This document shows positions 7,603-14,978 of a stretch of 29,348 bases of DNA, one piece after another. Every line of letters begins with the position of its first letter. The stretch's first letter is position 1. The notes under the pieces are model-generated. The model was not told where the DNA came from. It saw only the letters and a list, made by a program, of their open reading frames with translations, and did not search any database. The DNA lies in the IMG/VR virus record IMGVR_UViG_3300024344_000092, positions 1-29,348 of that record. One strand, 5' to 3'. Made by a program: the position numbers and the translations under genes. Source of the stretch: a virus.

Positions 7603-8909
7603 GATTTACCACTCGTTTCTTCTATTTCCCTGAAAGGTAAAGAATATTTATTGTCTAGGTTTAATATCCATCCTTTTGACTTCCATTCCGATAATCTAGG
7701 AGCCATATCTTTCCCTTCCATGTAGCTATTAATTTCACTCACAGTCTTCGGACCAGAGGAAAGAAGGTTTTTTACCTGGTCAAACTGAGTCTGCCCTTCC
7801 TTCATAGCTGTCTTAGATATATCACTAGAACTTATGCGTTCTATATCACTAAGTCGATTATTCTCAAATGTAAACTGCCAACCCATCTCTTTAAACAATC
7901 CTGTGTTGTTAGCTTTCCTGTGGAACAATGCAAACTTGGTCAAGTTATCCCCAACCTGTTGGTCTTTTAATACTTCCCATACATGACGAGATAGCAATGA
8001 CTTATAAGTAGAACCAAACAATGCCTTCAGCCCAGTTTCTGCCTTGTTAGGGTGGTCTATGACTAGTGCTGTTACATTAAGCGATCTGATAGCTGAAAAA
8101 GCACCAGTCACTACCTTCTGCTCACTGGCATCATTGCCTAGTGCGGCACCCATTGAGTCAATGACAATAAAATCTATCTCATGGGTAGTTACTACTTCTT
8201 TTATTTCTTCTATGCCATCTTCTATGCCTGTAGACATACGTTTGTACCAGATATGGGACTTACCTTCTAGTCCTAATACATTTCTGATAGAAGTAATCCT
8301 TGCAAGTAAATCTCTATGAGTTGTTTCCCAGTCTAGGTATAGAACATTGCCTTTCTTTACTCCTAGTCCGCCAAAGTTATGTCCTGCGTCTACCAGGACA
8401 GCACAAAGCTGTGCAAAGATAGACTTACCAGCACTCCCAACACCAAAGATTAGTGTTGGGTTATCTCTTTCAATGATAGGGTAGATTAACCAGTCTTGTT
8501 CTTCTAGATCCTCTACTTCTCCAGTCAACAACATCTCTGGGGAACCTGTACGAAAGTCTGATAGCACAGATTCGCAAAGCTGTTCCATAATATCAGACCA
8601 TTCATTAACCTCTATGCTTGGGTCAGACTGATGAAGTAGTTTAGCAAACGTACTTCTGCTGGTAGGACTGGTCAGAGGTATCTGCCCACTTCGTAAGTGT
8701 CCTTCAGTAGTAACACGATTAGAAGTAAACTTAACCTCTGCCTTGACTGACTTATCAGAACCAGTCCTAAAGTATCTAACTTTAGCTTCTATGTTTAAGT
8801 CCAACCATCTCAGCGTGTAATTACCAGCACCTCGTATGCCTTGTAACTCAAAGTTTGCTGTTCTATTAGGTTGTTGTTCTTCATTCATCAATTCGCTTGG
8901 GTCTAACAT
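7590..8909 (-). CDS. RepA-like RecA-fold ATPase, probable replicative helicase
   Basis: About 439 aa. After a ~150-residue N-terminal domain comes a RecA-type core: Walker A GVGSAGKS, LYLDWETT (a typical RSF1010 RepA/AAA_25 feature), Walker B IDFIVIDSMG, and VIDHPNK as the sensor strand. A C-terminal winged-helix-like segment (FDQVKNLLSSGPKTVSEINS) follows. These hexameric ATPases load at origins and unwind DNA 5' to 3'. The ATG at 8909 was chosen because AAGGGAG lies 9 bases upstream; a GTG at 8918 and an ATG at 8888 are also in frame. No primase or polymerase lies beside it, which fits recruitment of host factors. Confidence 0.82.
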   Translation of the reverse strand: MLDPSELMNEEQQPNRTANFELQGIRGAGNYTLRWLDLNIEAKVRYFRTGSDKSVKAEVKFTSNRVTTEGHLRSGQIPLTSPTSRSTFAKLLHQSDPSIEVNEWSDIMEQLCESVLSDFRTGSPEMLLTGEVEDLEEQDWLIYPIIERDNPTLIFGVGSAGKSIFAQLCAVLVDAGHNFGGLGVKKGNVLYLDWETTHRDLLARITSIRNVLGLEGKSHIWYKRMSTGIEDGIEEIKEVVTTHEIDFIVIDSMGAALGNDASEQKVVTGAFSAIRSLNVTALVIDHPNKAETGLKALFGSTYKSLLSRHVWEVLKDQQVGDNLTKFALFHRKANNTGLFKEMGWQFTFENNRLSDIERISSSDISKTAMKEGQTQFDQVKNLLSSGPKTVSEINSYMEGKDMAPRLSEWKSKGWILNLDNKYSLPFREIEETSGKSWSV

Positions 8910-9147
8910 TTGCACCACTCCCTTTTGTTTTTTCTACTGGTTTTTCTATAGGCTTAAAAGGTAGCTGTTTCGGTTGAGGGGGAATGTAGATTTGTTTCTC
9001 TAGTTCCCCCAAGTTTGTCAGTCGTATTTCTTCTTCCTTTAATCTGTTTGATCTTCGCCTCTCTCTTAGCATATCCCTTTGCAGTTCTTCTCCACTACAG
9101 GCAGGACACCAGATAGGTGCGTGTCTATAATCTAGTTCACACTGCAT
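8881..9147 (-). CDS. 88-aa charged protein, unknown
   Basis: It begins MQCELDYRHAPIWCPACSGE. The single CPAC pair plus Cys3 could form a partial zinc site. A very charged RERRRSNRLKEEE helix follows, then a proline-rich PPQPKQLPFKP segment with a Lys/Arg-rich tail. The ATG at 9147 overlaps the nuclease stop as TGATG, and the 3' end overlaps the helicase start. Wedged between nuclease and helicase, it may be an adaptor or loader, but nothing identifies it. Confidence 0.6.
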   Translation of the reverse strand: MQCELDYRHAPIWCPACSGEELQRDMLRERRRSNRLKEEEIRLTNLGELEKQIYIPPQPKQLPFKPIEKPVEKTKGSGANVRPKRIDE

Positions 9148-9935
9148 CAAGCACCTACCAATGAAGAATTTAGATTACTGTTACGATTTTTAGCTACTCG
9201 CAATGTCTTATATAAATCAAAAGACTGTGCAAATAATCCTTCATTGAATTCTAGGTCAACAGGTACAATCTTAGAAGATGAACCATCCCTCATGAGGTAG
9301 ACTAGATTAGCTTTGACTGGAGCATAGATACTTCCCATCTCACGCAGTGCTAGGAAATATCCTGCTAACTGTACATGGTCTTTGATAGGGCTACCATACT
9401 TTTCAAAGGAAGCTCGTTCCTTAGTCTTCCAATCCCAGATAGTTATCTCTCCTGTGTCAGGGTTCATAGAGATACCATCGATAGTACCGCCAAATTCTGC
9501 ATATGGTGCATAGACAAACAGTTCTCCCTTTAAGAATTTATTTTCAGGTAGGCTACCTACATCTCTGTACCAGGTGTTGAACATTATGTTATCTTCTGCT
9601 ATGTCTGAGCCATTGCTTTTAATAAATCTATCAATGCAGTCATGCAGTTCATTCCCTGAGTCCATAGCTTTATTGGATTCTATCCTTGCTTGATAAGGAT
9701 CGCCACTTTCCTTAGCTAGTTTCATAGCCCATGCCATGCCAATACCAAAGGTGTCGCCTTCAAGGTGCTTAATGATTGATGTTGCACTAGGTACAGCATT
9801 ACCATAGTAAGGCTTAACCCAATCTCCATCTTTAGAATACTTAATCTTGTACTGGTGCTTACCATTTCTGCTGATAAACACAGGTTTAGTTTTACCTTTG
9901 CCATCTTTTATAATATGTTCTTGTATGTCTTCCAT
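9147..9935 (-). CDS. RecB/Cas4-fold PD-(D/E)XK exonuclease
   Basis: 262 aa from the ATG at 9935, which overlaps the previous stop (TAATG); a GTG at 9941 is also possible. Motifs run in RecB-nuclease order: GNELHDCIDRF (His motif), FGGTIDGI (motif Asp), ITIWDWKTK (DxK) and QLAGYFLAL (QxxxY). The four-Cys iron-sulphur cluster of Cas4 is absent. With the adjacent SSB and helicase it likely supplies end resection for recombination-dependent replication or host DNA breakdown. Confidence 0.82.
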   Translation of the reverse strand: MEDIQEHIIKDGKGKTKPVFISRNGKHQYKIKYSKDGDWVKPYYGNAVPSATSIIKHLEGDTFGIGMAWAMKLAKESGDPYQARIESNKAMDSGNELHDCIDRFIKSNGSDIAEDNIMFNTWYRDVGSLPENKFLKGELFVYAPYAEFGGTIDGISMNPDTGEITIWDWKTKERASFEKYGSPIKDHVQLAGYFLALREMGSIYAPVKANLVYLMRDGSSSKIVPVDLEFNEGLFAQSFDLYKTLRVAKNRNSNLNSSLVGA

Positions 9936-10255
9936 TACCACTTCGCCTTAATTCCTTTCTCTTTTAACTTGTCAACCAATTCATCCATAGATTTTTGTCC
10001 AAAATTCCTCATGTTTATTAGTTGAGATTTATCTGTTTCTAATACTTGACCAACATAATTAAGTCTTGCTTTTTTTAAACAATTTAGTGTTCGAGCAGAA
10101 AGATTTAAGTCTTCAACCGATGGGGTAGATTCTATCTGTAACTGATGTGCTTCACCCAATTCTTCAATGGTTTTAAACTTACGATACCAAAATCTTTTTT
10201 TTAAAAAGTTTTCCAAATGAGAGATACGCTTTTCCAAATCTTGTATATCTTCCAT
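9935..10255 (-). CDS. RNA polymerase alpha C-terminal-domain-like protein
   Basis: 106 aa. Residues 1-40 form a basic coiled coil (LEKRISHLENFLKKRF). Residues ~44-104 match bacterial alpha-CTD: TPSVEDLNLSARTLNCLKKA, then YVGQVLET, then NMRNFGQKSMDELVDKLKEKG. Aligned to E. coli RpoA, Arg55 is R265, Asn58 is N268, Cys59 is C269, Gly86 is G296, Lys88 is K298 and Ser89 is S299. All these UP-element contact residues are retained, while K291 is replaced by Asn. The alpha N-terminal assembly domain is absent, so it would act free or as a dimer through the coiled coil. It probably binds UP elements or competes with the host domain for activators and sigma region 4. Confidence 0.8.
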   Translation of the reverse strand: MEDIQDLEKRISHLENFLKKRFWYRKFKTIEELGEAHQLQIESTPSVEDLNLSARTLNCLKKARLNYVGQVLETDKSQLINMRNFGQKSMDELVDKLKEKGIKAKW

Positions 10256-10485
10256 TACTTAACCCTCTCTTTATATTCTGAGTTTTCTAACCCTTGTGCT
10301 TCCTCTTTAATATTTTCCAAAACCTCAACAAGCATTTGCTTGGAACTGTGATTTTCTCCACACTGACTACAGTCTATTGCTTCAGATAAATCTAGGCTAT
10401 CCCCAATATTCAAAGTGATTAGTTGTAGTAAATCTTCAGCATCACATTGAATACTTTGTACTGCGTCTGTTATTCCATTACTCAT
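10255..10485 (-). CDS. 76-aa acidic protein with CxxC
   Basis: The start MSNGITDAVQSIQCD at 10485 was chosen because GAGAGG lies upstream; a longer frame to 10545 has no ribosome site. The product is acidic and helical with a central CSQCGE pair and a tail KERVK that doubles as the ribosome site of the alpha-CTD-like gene (TATAAAGAGAGG). The stop/start overlap with that gene implies equal expression. Function unknown. Confidence 0.6.
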   Translation of the reverse strand: MSNGITDAVQSIQCDAEDLLQLITLNIGDSLDLSEAIDCSQCGENHSSKQMLVEVLENIKEEAQGLENSEYKERVK

Positions 10486-10498
10486 ATAAAACCTCTCT

Positions 10499-11092
10499 TT
10501 ATATTTCGATAGCATCAGTTTCGTCAGGCATATCGCTGTCTTCACTAGGCACTATCTCTTCTGTTTGTATGTTTTCAAATTCCTCTATCTCTTTTCTTAA
10601 ACCTCTGATTGACTCGGAACCATAGATAATTAACTCGGCTTGTTGGTCAAGCCATTCTTTAGTAGGGGATTCCCCTTTATGTGTGGACATATACCCTATG
10701 ATTAGCTGAGTAGCATTGCTGATAGCATTGCCCTTCTCTGCACCTTCACTACTACTAAGAGGTTTGCTTGTGCTGGTATTGTTTACTCTTGTTGGTGCGT
10801 TTATAAGTTTAATGTTGTTAAGATTGTACTGCTTAACACCATTGTATTCTTGTGCAAATTTTACAGTACCAACCACAGATAACCCTTCAATAAGTCTTAC
10901 ATCTCCAAGTTGATTCTCTATCTCCCATAGGTACGTAGGTTTTTCTCCTGTTTCCCTGTTAAGCCAGATGGTAAACCTAATCTCTTCTCCATTGTCGTTT
11001 CTTGTAACAACAAAGCTACCTGGTTTACTTGTGCTAGGTTCCCAATACTTAGTAACAACTCCATCAATCATCTCTTGTTTTTGTGATGCCAT
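10499..11092 (-). CDS. probable single-stranded-DNA-binding protein
   Basis: 197 aa. The first ~100 residues are a string of strands (GVVTKYWEPS, SFVVTRND, EIRFTIWLN, LIEGLSVVGTVKFAQE, VKQYNLNNIKLI) consistent with an OB fold. A flexible linker, a helical middle and a strongly acidic tail (EEIVPSEDSDMPDETDA) follow. That layout is the classic SSB design, and the setting between recombination and replication genes agrees. It has no close SSB signature, so the call rests on architecture. AAGGAG precedes the ATG. Confidence 0.6.
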   Translation of the reverse strand: MASQKQEMIDGVVTKYWEPSTSKPGSFVVTRNDNGEEIRFTIWLNRETGEKPTYLWEIENQLGDVRLIEGLSVVGTVKFAQEYNGVKQYNLNNIKLINAPTRVNNTSTSKPLSSSEGAEKGNAISNATQLIIGYMSTHKGESPTKEWLDQQAELIIYGSESIRGLRKEIEEFENIQTEEIVPSEDSDMPDETDAIEI

Positions 11093-11109
11093 AATAATTC
11101 TCCTTCTCT

Positions 11110-11370
11110 TTATATATATTTAACATTTATACTACTTCTGTCTTCGTTTGGGTCATACAAATCTGTATTCCTTTTACTCAACAGCATTAAAGCATCATCA
11201 AGATCTTCTTTAGTATATAAATAACCTCTTCCAATACTGAAACTTCTGATGTAACCTTCTCGTCTATGTTTATTCAACATCTCTTGGCTAATTCCCATAT
11301 AAATAGAAGCTTCGAGTGGGTTATATATCTGATGCTCTTGTCCATGTTTGCATGGTATCTTTAAAGACAT
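11110..11370 (-). CDS. excisionase/MerR-type helix-turn-helix protein
   Basis: 86 aa from the ATG at 11370, which has AAGGAGG 8 bases upstream; the frame extends further without a ribosome site. The segment YNPLEASIYMGISQEMLNKH (HTH), then YIRSFSIGRGYLYTKEDLDD, is the HTH_17 winged-helix layout of excisionases and small phage regulators. With no integrase in view it is more likely a transcription regulator. It is preceded by its own promoter and by a 12-bp inverted repeat that could be an operator. Confidence 0.72.
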   Translation of the reverse strand: MSLKIPCKHGQEHQIYNPLEASIYMGISQEMLNKHRREGYIRSFSIGRGYLYTKEDLDDALMLLSKRNTDLYDPNEDRSSINVKYI

Positions 11371-11393
11371 TTGCGATCCTCCTTCCTTAAATA

Positions 11394-11423
11394 ATAATAT
11401 ACTTTTTACACTAAAAACGTCAA
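11394..11423 (-). promoter_or_regulatory. sigma70-type promoter before the HTH gene
   Basis: Leftward TTGACG (11423-11418), an 18-base spacer, then TATTAT (11399-11394); TATATT with a 16-base spacer is an alternative. It would start a short leader ending in AAGGAGG, giving the HTH-SSB-alphaCTD-nuclease-helicase genes a second promoter. Confidence 0.6.
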
Positions 11424-11427
11424 GGCT

Positions 11428-11494
11428 AACAGTGGGTTGAATACGTAGCACTCTTTTTTCAAAATTGTTTATATATTAAAACCAACCCACTGTT
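11428..11494. repeat. 12-bp perfect inverted repeat beside the internal promoter
   Basis: AACAGTGGGTTG (11428-11439) and CAACCCACTGTT (11483-11494) are 43 bases apart. They lie just upstream of the promoter and at the 3' end of the preceding zinc-ribbon gene. They may be paired operators, or an mRNA stem that ends the upstream transcript. Confidence 0.7.
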
Positions 11495-11756
11495 ATACCA
11501 ATTCCCATTCTTGATTCATTTCTCTATGTATTCCACACCCTTTACAAAACTCAGTCTGTCTTTTGAAATGGAACACTACCTGTTCATTGCCACAGGCTTT
11601 GCATTTAATTAACGTACCCATTGGGTCTACTTCAGTTCTTGGGTCTATCTTATACTTGCTCTTGTCCACCAGGTATTGCATCATAGTATGCAATACTGCT
11701 ATGTGCGTTTCTAAAACCTTAACTCTTTCCACTAAAAAATCTAATTTATCTTCCAT
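11493..11756 (-). CDS. coiled-coil plus zinc-ribbon protein (87 aa)
   Basis: Residues 1-40 form a coiled coil (LDFLVERVKVLETHIAVLH). Residues ~52-75 have two CxxC knuckles (CKAC and CKGC, 18 residues between) typical of a zinc ribbon. It overlaps the methyltransferase stop by 16 bases. The combination suggests a small dimeric nucleic-acid-binding or transcription factor. Not assignable to a named family. Confidence 0.65.
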   Translation of the reverse strand: MEDKLDFLVERVKVLETHIAVLHTMMQYLVDKSKYKIDPRTEVDPMGTLIKCKACGNEQVVFHFKRQTEFCKGCGIHREMNQEWELV

Positions 11757-13177
11757 AATAATCTCTCCATTATTGCTTTAACTACTGTAGTCGTTACAGC
11801 GTTTCCTAAAGTTTTATATCGTTGAGTGTCTGATAACCCTTCAGTCCAACCATCAGGGAATCCTTGCAATCTCTCGCATTCAGTAGGTGTGAGTCTTCTG
11901 ATTCTTAAACCATTACCTTCATCTACATATCTTGGCTCTTTGTAATCACGACTGTTAAGAGTAGGGCTATAGTCTTTATACTCTCGTATGCCTTCATTCC
12001 TATGTGAAGCATCCAGGATTCTGGGCTTATCCACAATTGTGTATTGCTCCATACTAGTTTCTAAAGTTTGGGCAATCTTTTTACCTACTCTCCCTCTTCT
12101 AGTCTTTGAATTGGGATAACTTAGGTTAACAGTATCACCAGTTTCAACAGTAGCTTCACCTTTTTTAGTGCCATCTTTAACTATTATCTTTGGCTTGTTC
12201 CCACTACCTTCAGTAGATTTTAATGACCTTGATATACCATCTGTTTCATACACATTTTGTTCAAAATGCCAACCATGTTCTGTTTTACCTTTAAGTGGGT
12301 TTTTTACTTTATACAACCCAGTCTTAGCACCGAGTCCACCACCTTCAGATCTTAATGTGGTAGCCAAGCCATCGCTATCATATATTCTGTTAGCTTGTGA
12401 TTTAGCTTTGGTAATTTCATTCAACATAACACCATGAATATCTTGCCCAGTTAAGGTAAAGCTAGGGTCATCAGGTTCTTTAAACCTTCTACCATTTTGA
12501 CGTTTCTTTTCTCTCTCTGGAGTAAGCACAGGTGTTGCGACTAATTGCCTTCTAGCTTTATGTAATGGCACAGCACCTTTATAATAACTAGAATCTAATG
12601 CGTACGAGATATCTTCCCCTGTGATGACAGAAGCTTCTCTGCCATTTCCTGTGATAGGAAATACTTTTCTGGGACTTCTGTTTCCAAGATATCCGATAAT
12701 AAAGATCCTCTCTCTGTTTTGTGGGACTGAGTAATCTTTGCTGTTAAGTATCTGCCATTCAACTCCATACCCCAAATCGGAGAGAACCCTAAGAATTGTC
12801 TGGAAAGTTTCTCCCTTGTCGTGAGATAGTAAACCTTTAACGTTTTCAAGTACCAGATATCTGGGTCGTTTGACTGAGAGAATCCTTGCGATATCAAAAA
12901 AGAGTGTTCCTCTTGTTTCGTTGAATCCTTTCTGCTTCCCTGCCACGCTGAATGCTTGGCAAGGAAATCCTCCAACCAAGAGGTCAAAGTCTGGGAGTTG
13001 TTCTCCATCAATTGTAGTTGCGTTTCCATAATTTGTTGCTCCTGGAAAATGTTTTTCGTATACCTGTATGGCATACTTATCTATTTCACTATAACCTATA
13101 AACTCTATATCTTCAGATGCCATTTTTGCACCTAATTCAAAACCACCTATACCACTAAACATACTAAATGCTTTCAT
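11741..13177 (-). CDS. C5 cytosine-specific DNA methyltransferase
   Basis: 478 aa with the ordered motifs: I (MFSGIGGFELG, 6-16, SAM binding), IV (GGFPCQAFS, nucleophile Cys73), VI (LENVKG, ~110), VIII (QNRERIFIIG, ~153), IX (RRLTPTECERLQGFP, ~427) and X (GNAVTTTV, ~458). It methylates C5 of cytosine in a specific target. The target-recognition region (~185-420) is unusually long and holds five or six related GxxxTL-type modules, which suggests multiple specificities. No cognate restriction enzyme is near, so the role is probably protection from host restriction or DNA marking. The GAAGGA ribosome site lies inside the end of the preceding small gene. Confidence 0.95.
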   Translation of the reverse strand: MKAFSMFSGIGGFELGAKMASEDIEFIGYSEIDKYAIQVYEKHFPGATNYGNATTIDGEQLPDFDLLVGGFPCQAFSVAGKQKGFNETRGTLFFDIARILSVKRPRYLVLENVKGLLSHDKGETFQTILRVLSDLGYGVEWQILNSKDYSVPQNRERIFIIGYLGNRSPRKVFPITGNGREASVITGEDISYALDSSYYKGAVPLHKARRQLVATPVLTPEREKKRQNGRRFKEPDDPSFTLTGQDIHGVMLNEITKAKSQANRIYDSDGLATTLRSEGGGLGAKTGLYKVKNPLKGKTEHGWHFEQNVYETDGISRSLKSTEGSGNKPKIIVKDGTKKGEATVETGDTVNLSYPNSKTRRGRVGKKIAQTLETSMEQYTIVDKPRILDASHRNEGIREYKDYSPTLNSRDYKEPRYVDEGNGLRIRRLTPTECERLQGFPDGWTEGLSDTQRYKTLGNAVTTTVVKAIMERLLWKIN

Positions 13178-13310
13178 TTATATATCCTTCAACTGGTTTA
13201 GCCTTTTTGAACTCTATCTCTGTGACCTTAGTCTTTTTATCATAACGATAAACGACATAATCATTACTTGGCAACTTATTGTTTTTTGCCTTACGCTCTT
13301 TTTCTGTCAT
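13164..13310 (-). CDS. 48-aa basic protein
   Basis: It begins MTEKERKAKNNKLPSNDYVV and ends GYINESI. Its last codons overlap the methyltransferase start by 14 bases, so translation is coupled. Its sequence VVYRYDKKTKVTEIEFKKA suggests a beta-hairpin with a charged surface. No strong ribosome site of its own is seen; it starts 2 bases after the stop of the 28-aa gene. Function unknown. Confidence 0.5.
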   Translation of the reverse strand: MTEKERKAKNNKLPSNDYVVYRYDKKTKVTEIEFKKAKPVEGYINESI

Positions 13311-13311
13311 G

Positions 13312-13398
13312 TTATTTCCTTCCTACTGGATAGCCACATTCAAAACATTTATTATCTTCTGGATTAATGTCGGCTCCACACTTGCATTGAAGATTCAT
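13312..13398 (-). CDS. 28-aa zinc-ribbon microprotein
   Basis: The product is MNLQCKCGAD, then INPEDNKCFECG, then YPVGRK. The CKC...CFEC arrangement is a minimal zinc knuckle and nearly the whole protein is the metal site. A GAGAGGAG ribosome site lies 6 bases before the ATG, one of the best in the operon, which argues that this tiny frame is real. Confidence 0.55.
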   Translation of the reverse strand: MNLQCKCGADINPEDNKCFECGYPVGRK

Positions 13399-13414
13399 AC
13401 CTACTCCTCTCTTT

Positions 13415-13651
13415 TTAATTATTAATATTGTCCATAATTGATGGATTCATTTTGCCTGATAATTGTATATACTCATCTAAGACTTCTTTTAAGTTAGTAA
13501 GAATTTCCTTTTGGCAATTTTGATTTTCGCCAGGATAACAGCAATCTGCATTGCATTCTAATCCATCGCCACCACAGACACACTCGCCACCTAACAAATC
13601 AACAACATCTTCAAACAGTTTTTTTGCATTATCTTTTATATCTTTTGACAT
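13415..13651 (-). CDS. 78-aa Cys-rich protein
   Basis: A helical N-terminus (MSKDIKDNAKKLFEDVVDLL), a central cluster of seven Cys (CVCGGDGLEC, then CCYPGENQNC), and a helical acidic tail. The cluster could bind metal or form a knuckle. AGAGGAG precedes the ATG. No family recognised. Confidence 0.62.
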   Translation of the reverse strand: MSKDIKDNAKKLFEDVVDLLGGECVCGGDGLECNADCCYPGENQNCQKEILTNLKEVLDEYIQLSGKMNPSIMDNINN

Positions 13652-13656
13652 ATTAC

Positions 13657-13866
13657 CTACTCCTCTGTATTTAACTCTTTTAATAGATCTTCTAATTCTG
13701 TTATAGTCATTTCAATTAATCCCTTTACACCATGTTCATAAAGATAATAATAATCATCTAAGAGTTCCTCTGTTGTTTGACCAGAGAATTTTTCTCTATG
13801 AACCTTTAATATTTTTTGAATCAATGATTTTCTCTCTTGGTATTGTTGGTTTGTTTCCATTGGCAT
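13657..13866 (-). CDS. 69-aa acidic helical protein
   Basis: It starts MPMETNQQYQERKSLIQKIL at 13866, joined to the upstream stop by TAAAATG, with GGGAG upstream. It is rich in Glu and Leu with a DDYYYLYEHG stretch between helices. The in-frame extension to 13914 has no ribosome site and overlaps the upstream gene. Unknown. Confidence 0.6.
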   Translation of the reverse strand: MPMETNQQYQERKSLIQKILKVHREKFSGQTTEELLDDYYYLYEHGVKGLIEMTITELEDLLKELNTEE

Positions 13867-13867
13867 T

Positions 13868-14089
13868 TTATTCTCCCTTCTTTGATGGATTAAAAGGTTC
13901 TGGCTCATAATCATAGTTTAGTTTGCTGTAGTCTATTGCTTTAACTAACCCTCGCTCTGAGTCTATAAAATGTATTAGTTCTCCTATAAACATTTCCATA
14001 TCTTTATGTTCTAGATACCAATCTATTTTTTCTTGTTGCTTTAAATGTTTCCTAAGATTATTTAATATTTTTGTATCATCCTTAACCAT
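13868..14089 (-). CDS. 73-aa protein of unknown function
   Basis: It starts MVKDDTKILNNLRKHLKQQE, with a GAAGG site upstream. Helical in the first half, with a proline-rich end (EPEPFNPSKKGE). It overlaps the upstream gene by 8 bases. Nothing identifies it. Confidence 0.6.
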   Translation of the reverse strand: MVKDDTKILNNLRKHLKQQEKIDWYLEHKDMEMFIGELIHFIDSERGLVKAIDYSKLNYDYEPEPFNPSKKGE

Positions 14090-14615
14090 TATTTTCTACC
14101 TTCCTGTATTGATGTACATCCTCAATATTAACTGTAATATCATAATCATTATTTTCTAAATCTTTTCTGGTATTCCCTGTAGCTTCAACAATCCAGACAA
14201 GTTCATGCTCTGATGGATTAGAATAATGATTGTCTAATCCTCTTTTAATAATGCCTTGCATATTATTATCAATACCATGTACTTCATAAATAACCTTACT
14301 ACCGAGTTCTAACCATGATAAAGTGCTATACTCAGGTTCTTCGTAGTCTTCATTATACCAACAAATAATCCAACCTAATTCGTCAAGAAACTCTACAAAG
14401 AATTTATCCCAATTAGATTTTATTTCTTTAATGCTAGAATCTGTTAACTTAAACACCATAGTATCTGGACTATAATCTAAAACATTAGTACCCAGATAAA
14501 CCATCTCTATATTGTCTAGAGTTATTGTACTTCTATCTAGAGTAATCTCTCCAGAAACCAATATCGGTTTATTTTTTGGTATAGACTCAGATATTTTCTC
14601 AAATGTACTTTCCAT
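14082..14615 (-). CDS. 177-aa acidic protein of unknown function
   Basis: It starts MESTFEKISESIPKNKPILV, coupled by TAAAATG to the upstream gene. Beta-rich N-terminus, then a Trp-rich middle (WDKFFVEFLDELGWIICW), then a mixed C-terminus. It is acidic throughout, which would suit a host-protein or DNA mimic inhibitor, but there is no direct sign of that. Its first 12 bases are identical to those of the neighbouring upstream gene (ATGGAAAGTACA). Confidence 0.62.
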   Translation of the reverse strand: MESTFEKISESIPKNKPILVSGEITLDRSTITLDNIEMVYLGTNVLDYSPDTMVFKLTDSSIKEIKSNWDKFFVEFLDELGWIICWYNEDYEEPEYSTLSWLELGSKVIYEVHGIDNNMQGIIKRGLDNHYSNPSEHELVWIVEATGNTRKDLENNDYDITVNIEDVHQYRKVENNG

Positions 14616-14616
14616 T

Positions 14617-14943
14617 TTATTCTACCTCCGACCATATCCACATATGACCCAAATTATATAAATCTTGTTTTTTAGTTTCTTGATATGATAATAAATATTC
14701 ATGCCAAGCACATTTATATATACCATCGATAAAGTCTTTAGGGTCAAAATCACTTTGATCATAACCATCGCAATCAGTATGTGTGCTTGTGTAGTATTCT
14801 AATACTTGTAACAATACATCCTCTGTTACGATAGGATTAAGCCAACCATTCCAATATTTGTCATCAGGATTATAAAACCCCTCGAATATCTGGTCATCCT
14901 CTATTGCAAACTTGCAAGGAATTAAAGTGTTTGTACTTTCCAT
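14617..14943 (-). CDS. 108-aa acidic aromatic-rich protein
   Basis: It starts MESTNTLIPCKFAIEDDQ; the centre has HTDCDGYDQSDFDPKDF, and the end has GHMWIWSEVE. Very acidic with many Tyr, Trp and Phe residues. It follows a spacer with two hairpins (14979-15051) and has a GGAG site before the ATG. No family recognised. Confidence 0.62.
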   Translation of the reverse strand: MESTNTLIPCKFAIEDDQIFEGFYNPDDKYWNGWLNPIVTEDVLLQVLEYYTSTHTDCDGYDQSDFDPKDFIDGIYKCAWHEYLLSYQETKKQDLYNLGHMWIWSEVE

Positions 14944-14978
14944 AAACTACTCCTATTCTCTTTTAATTACCTAAATTG

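Noticed and set aside
9147-9935. Cas4 assignment for the RecB-like nuclease
   Set aside because: The conserved Cys residues for an iron-sulphur cluster are absent and there is no CRISPR context.
12595-13074. 159-aa leftward frame inside the methyltransferase gene
   Set aside because: It lies wholly within the methyltransferase coding sequence in another frame. The methyltransferase has every catalytic motif, and this frame has no ribosome site and no recognisable domain.
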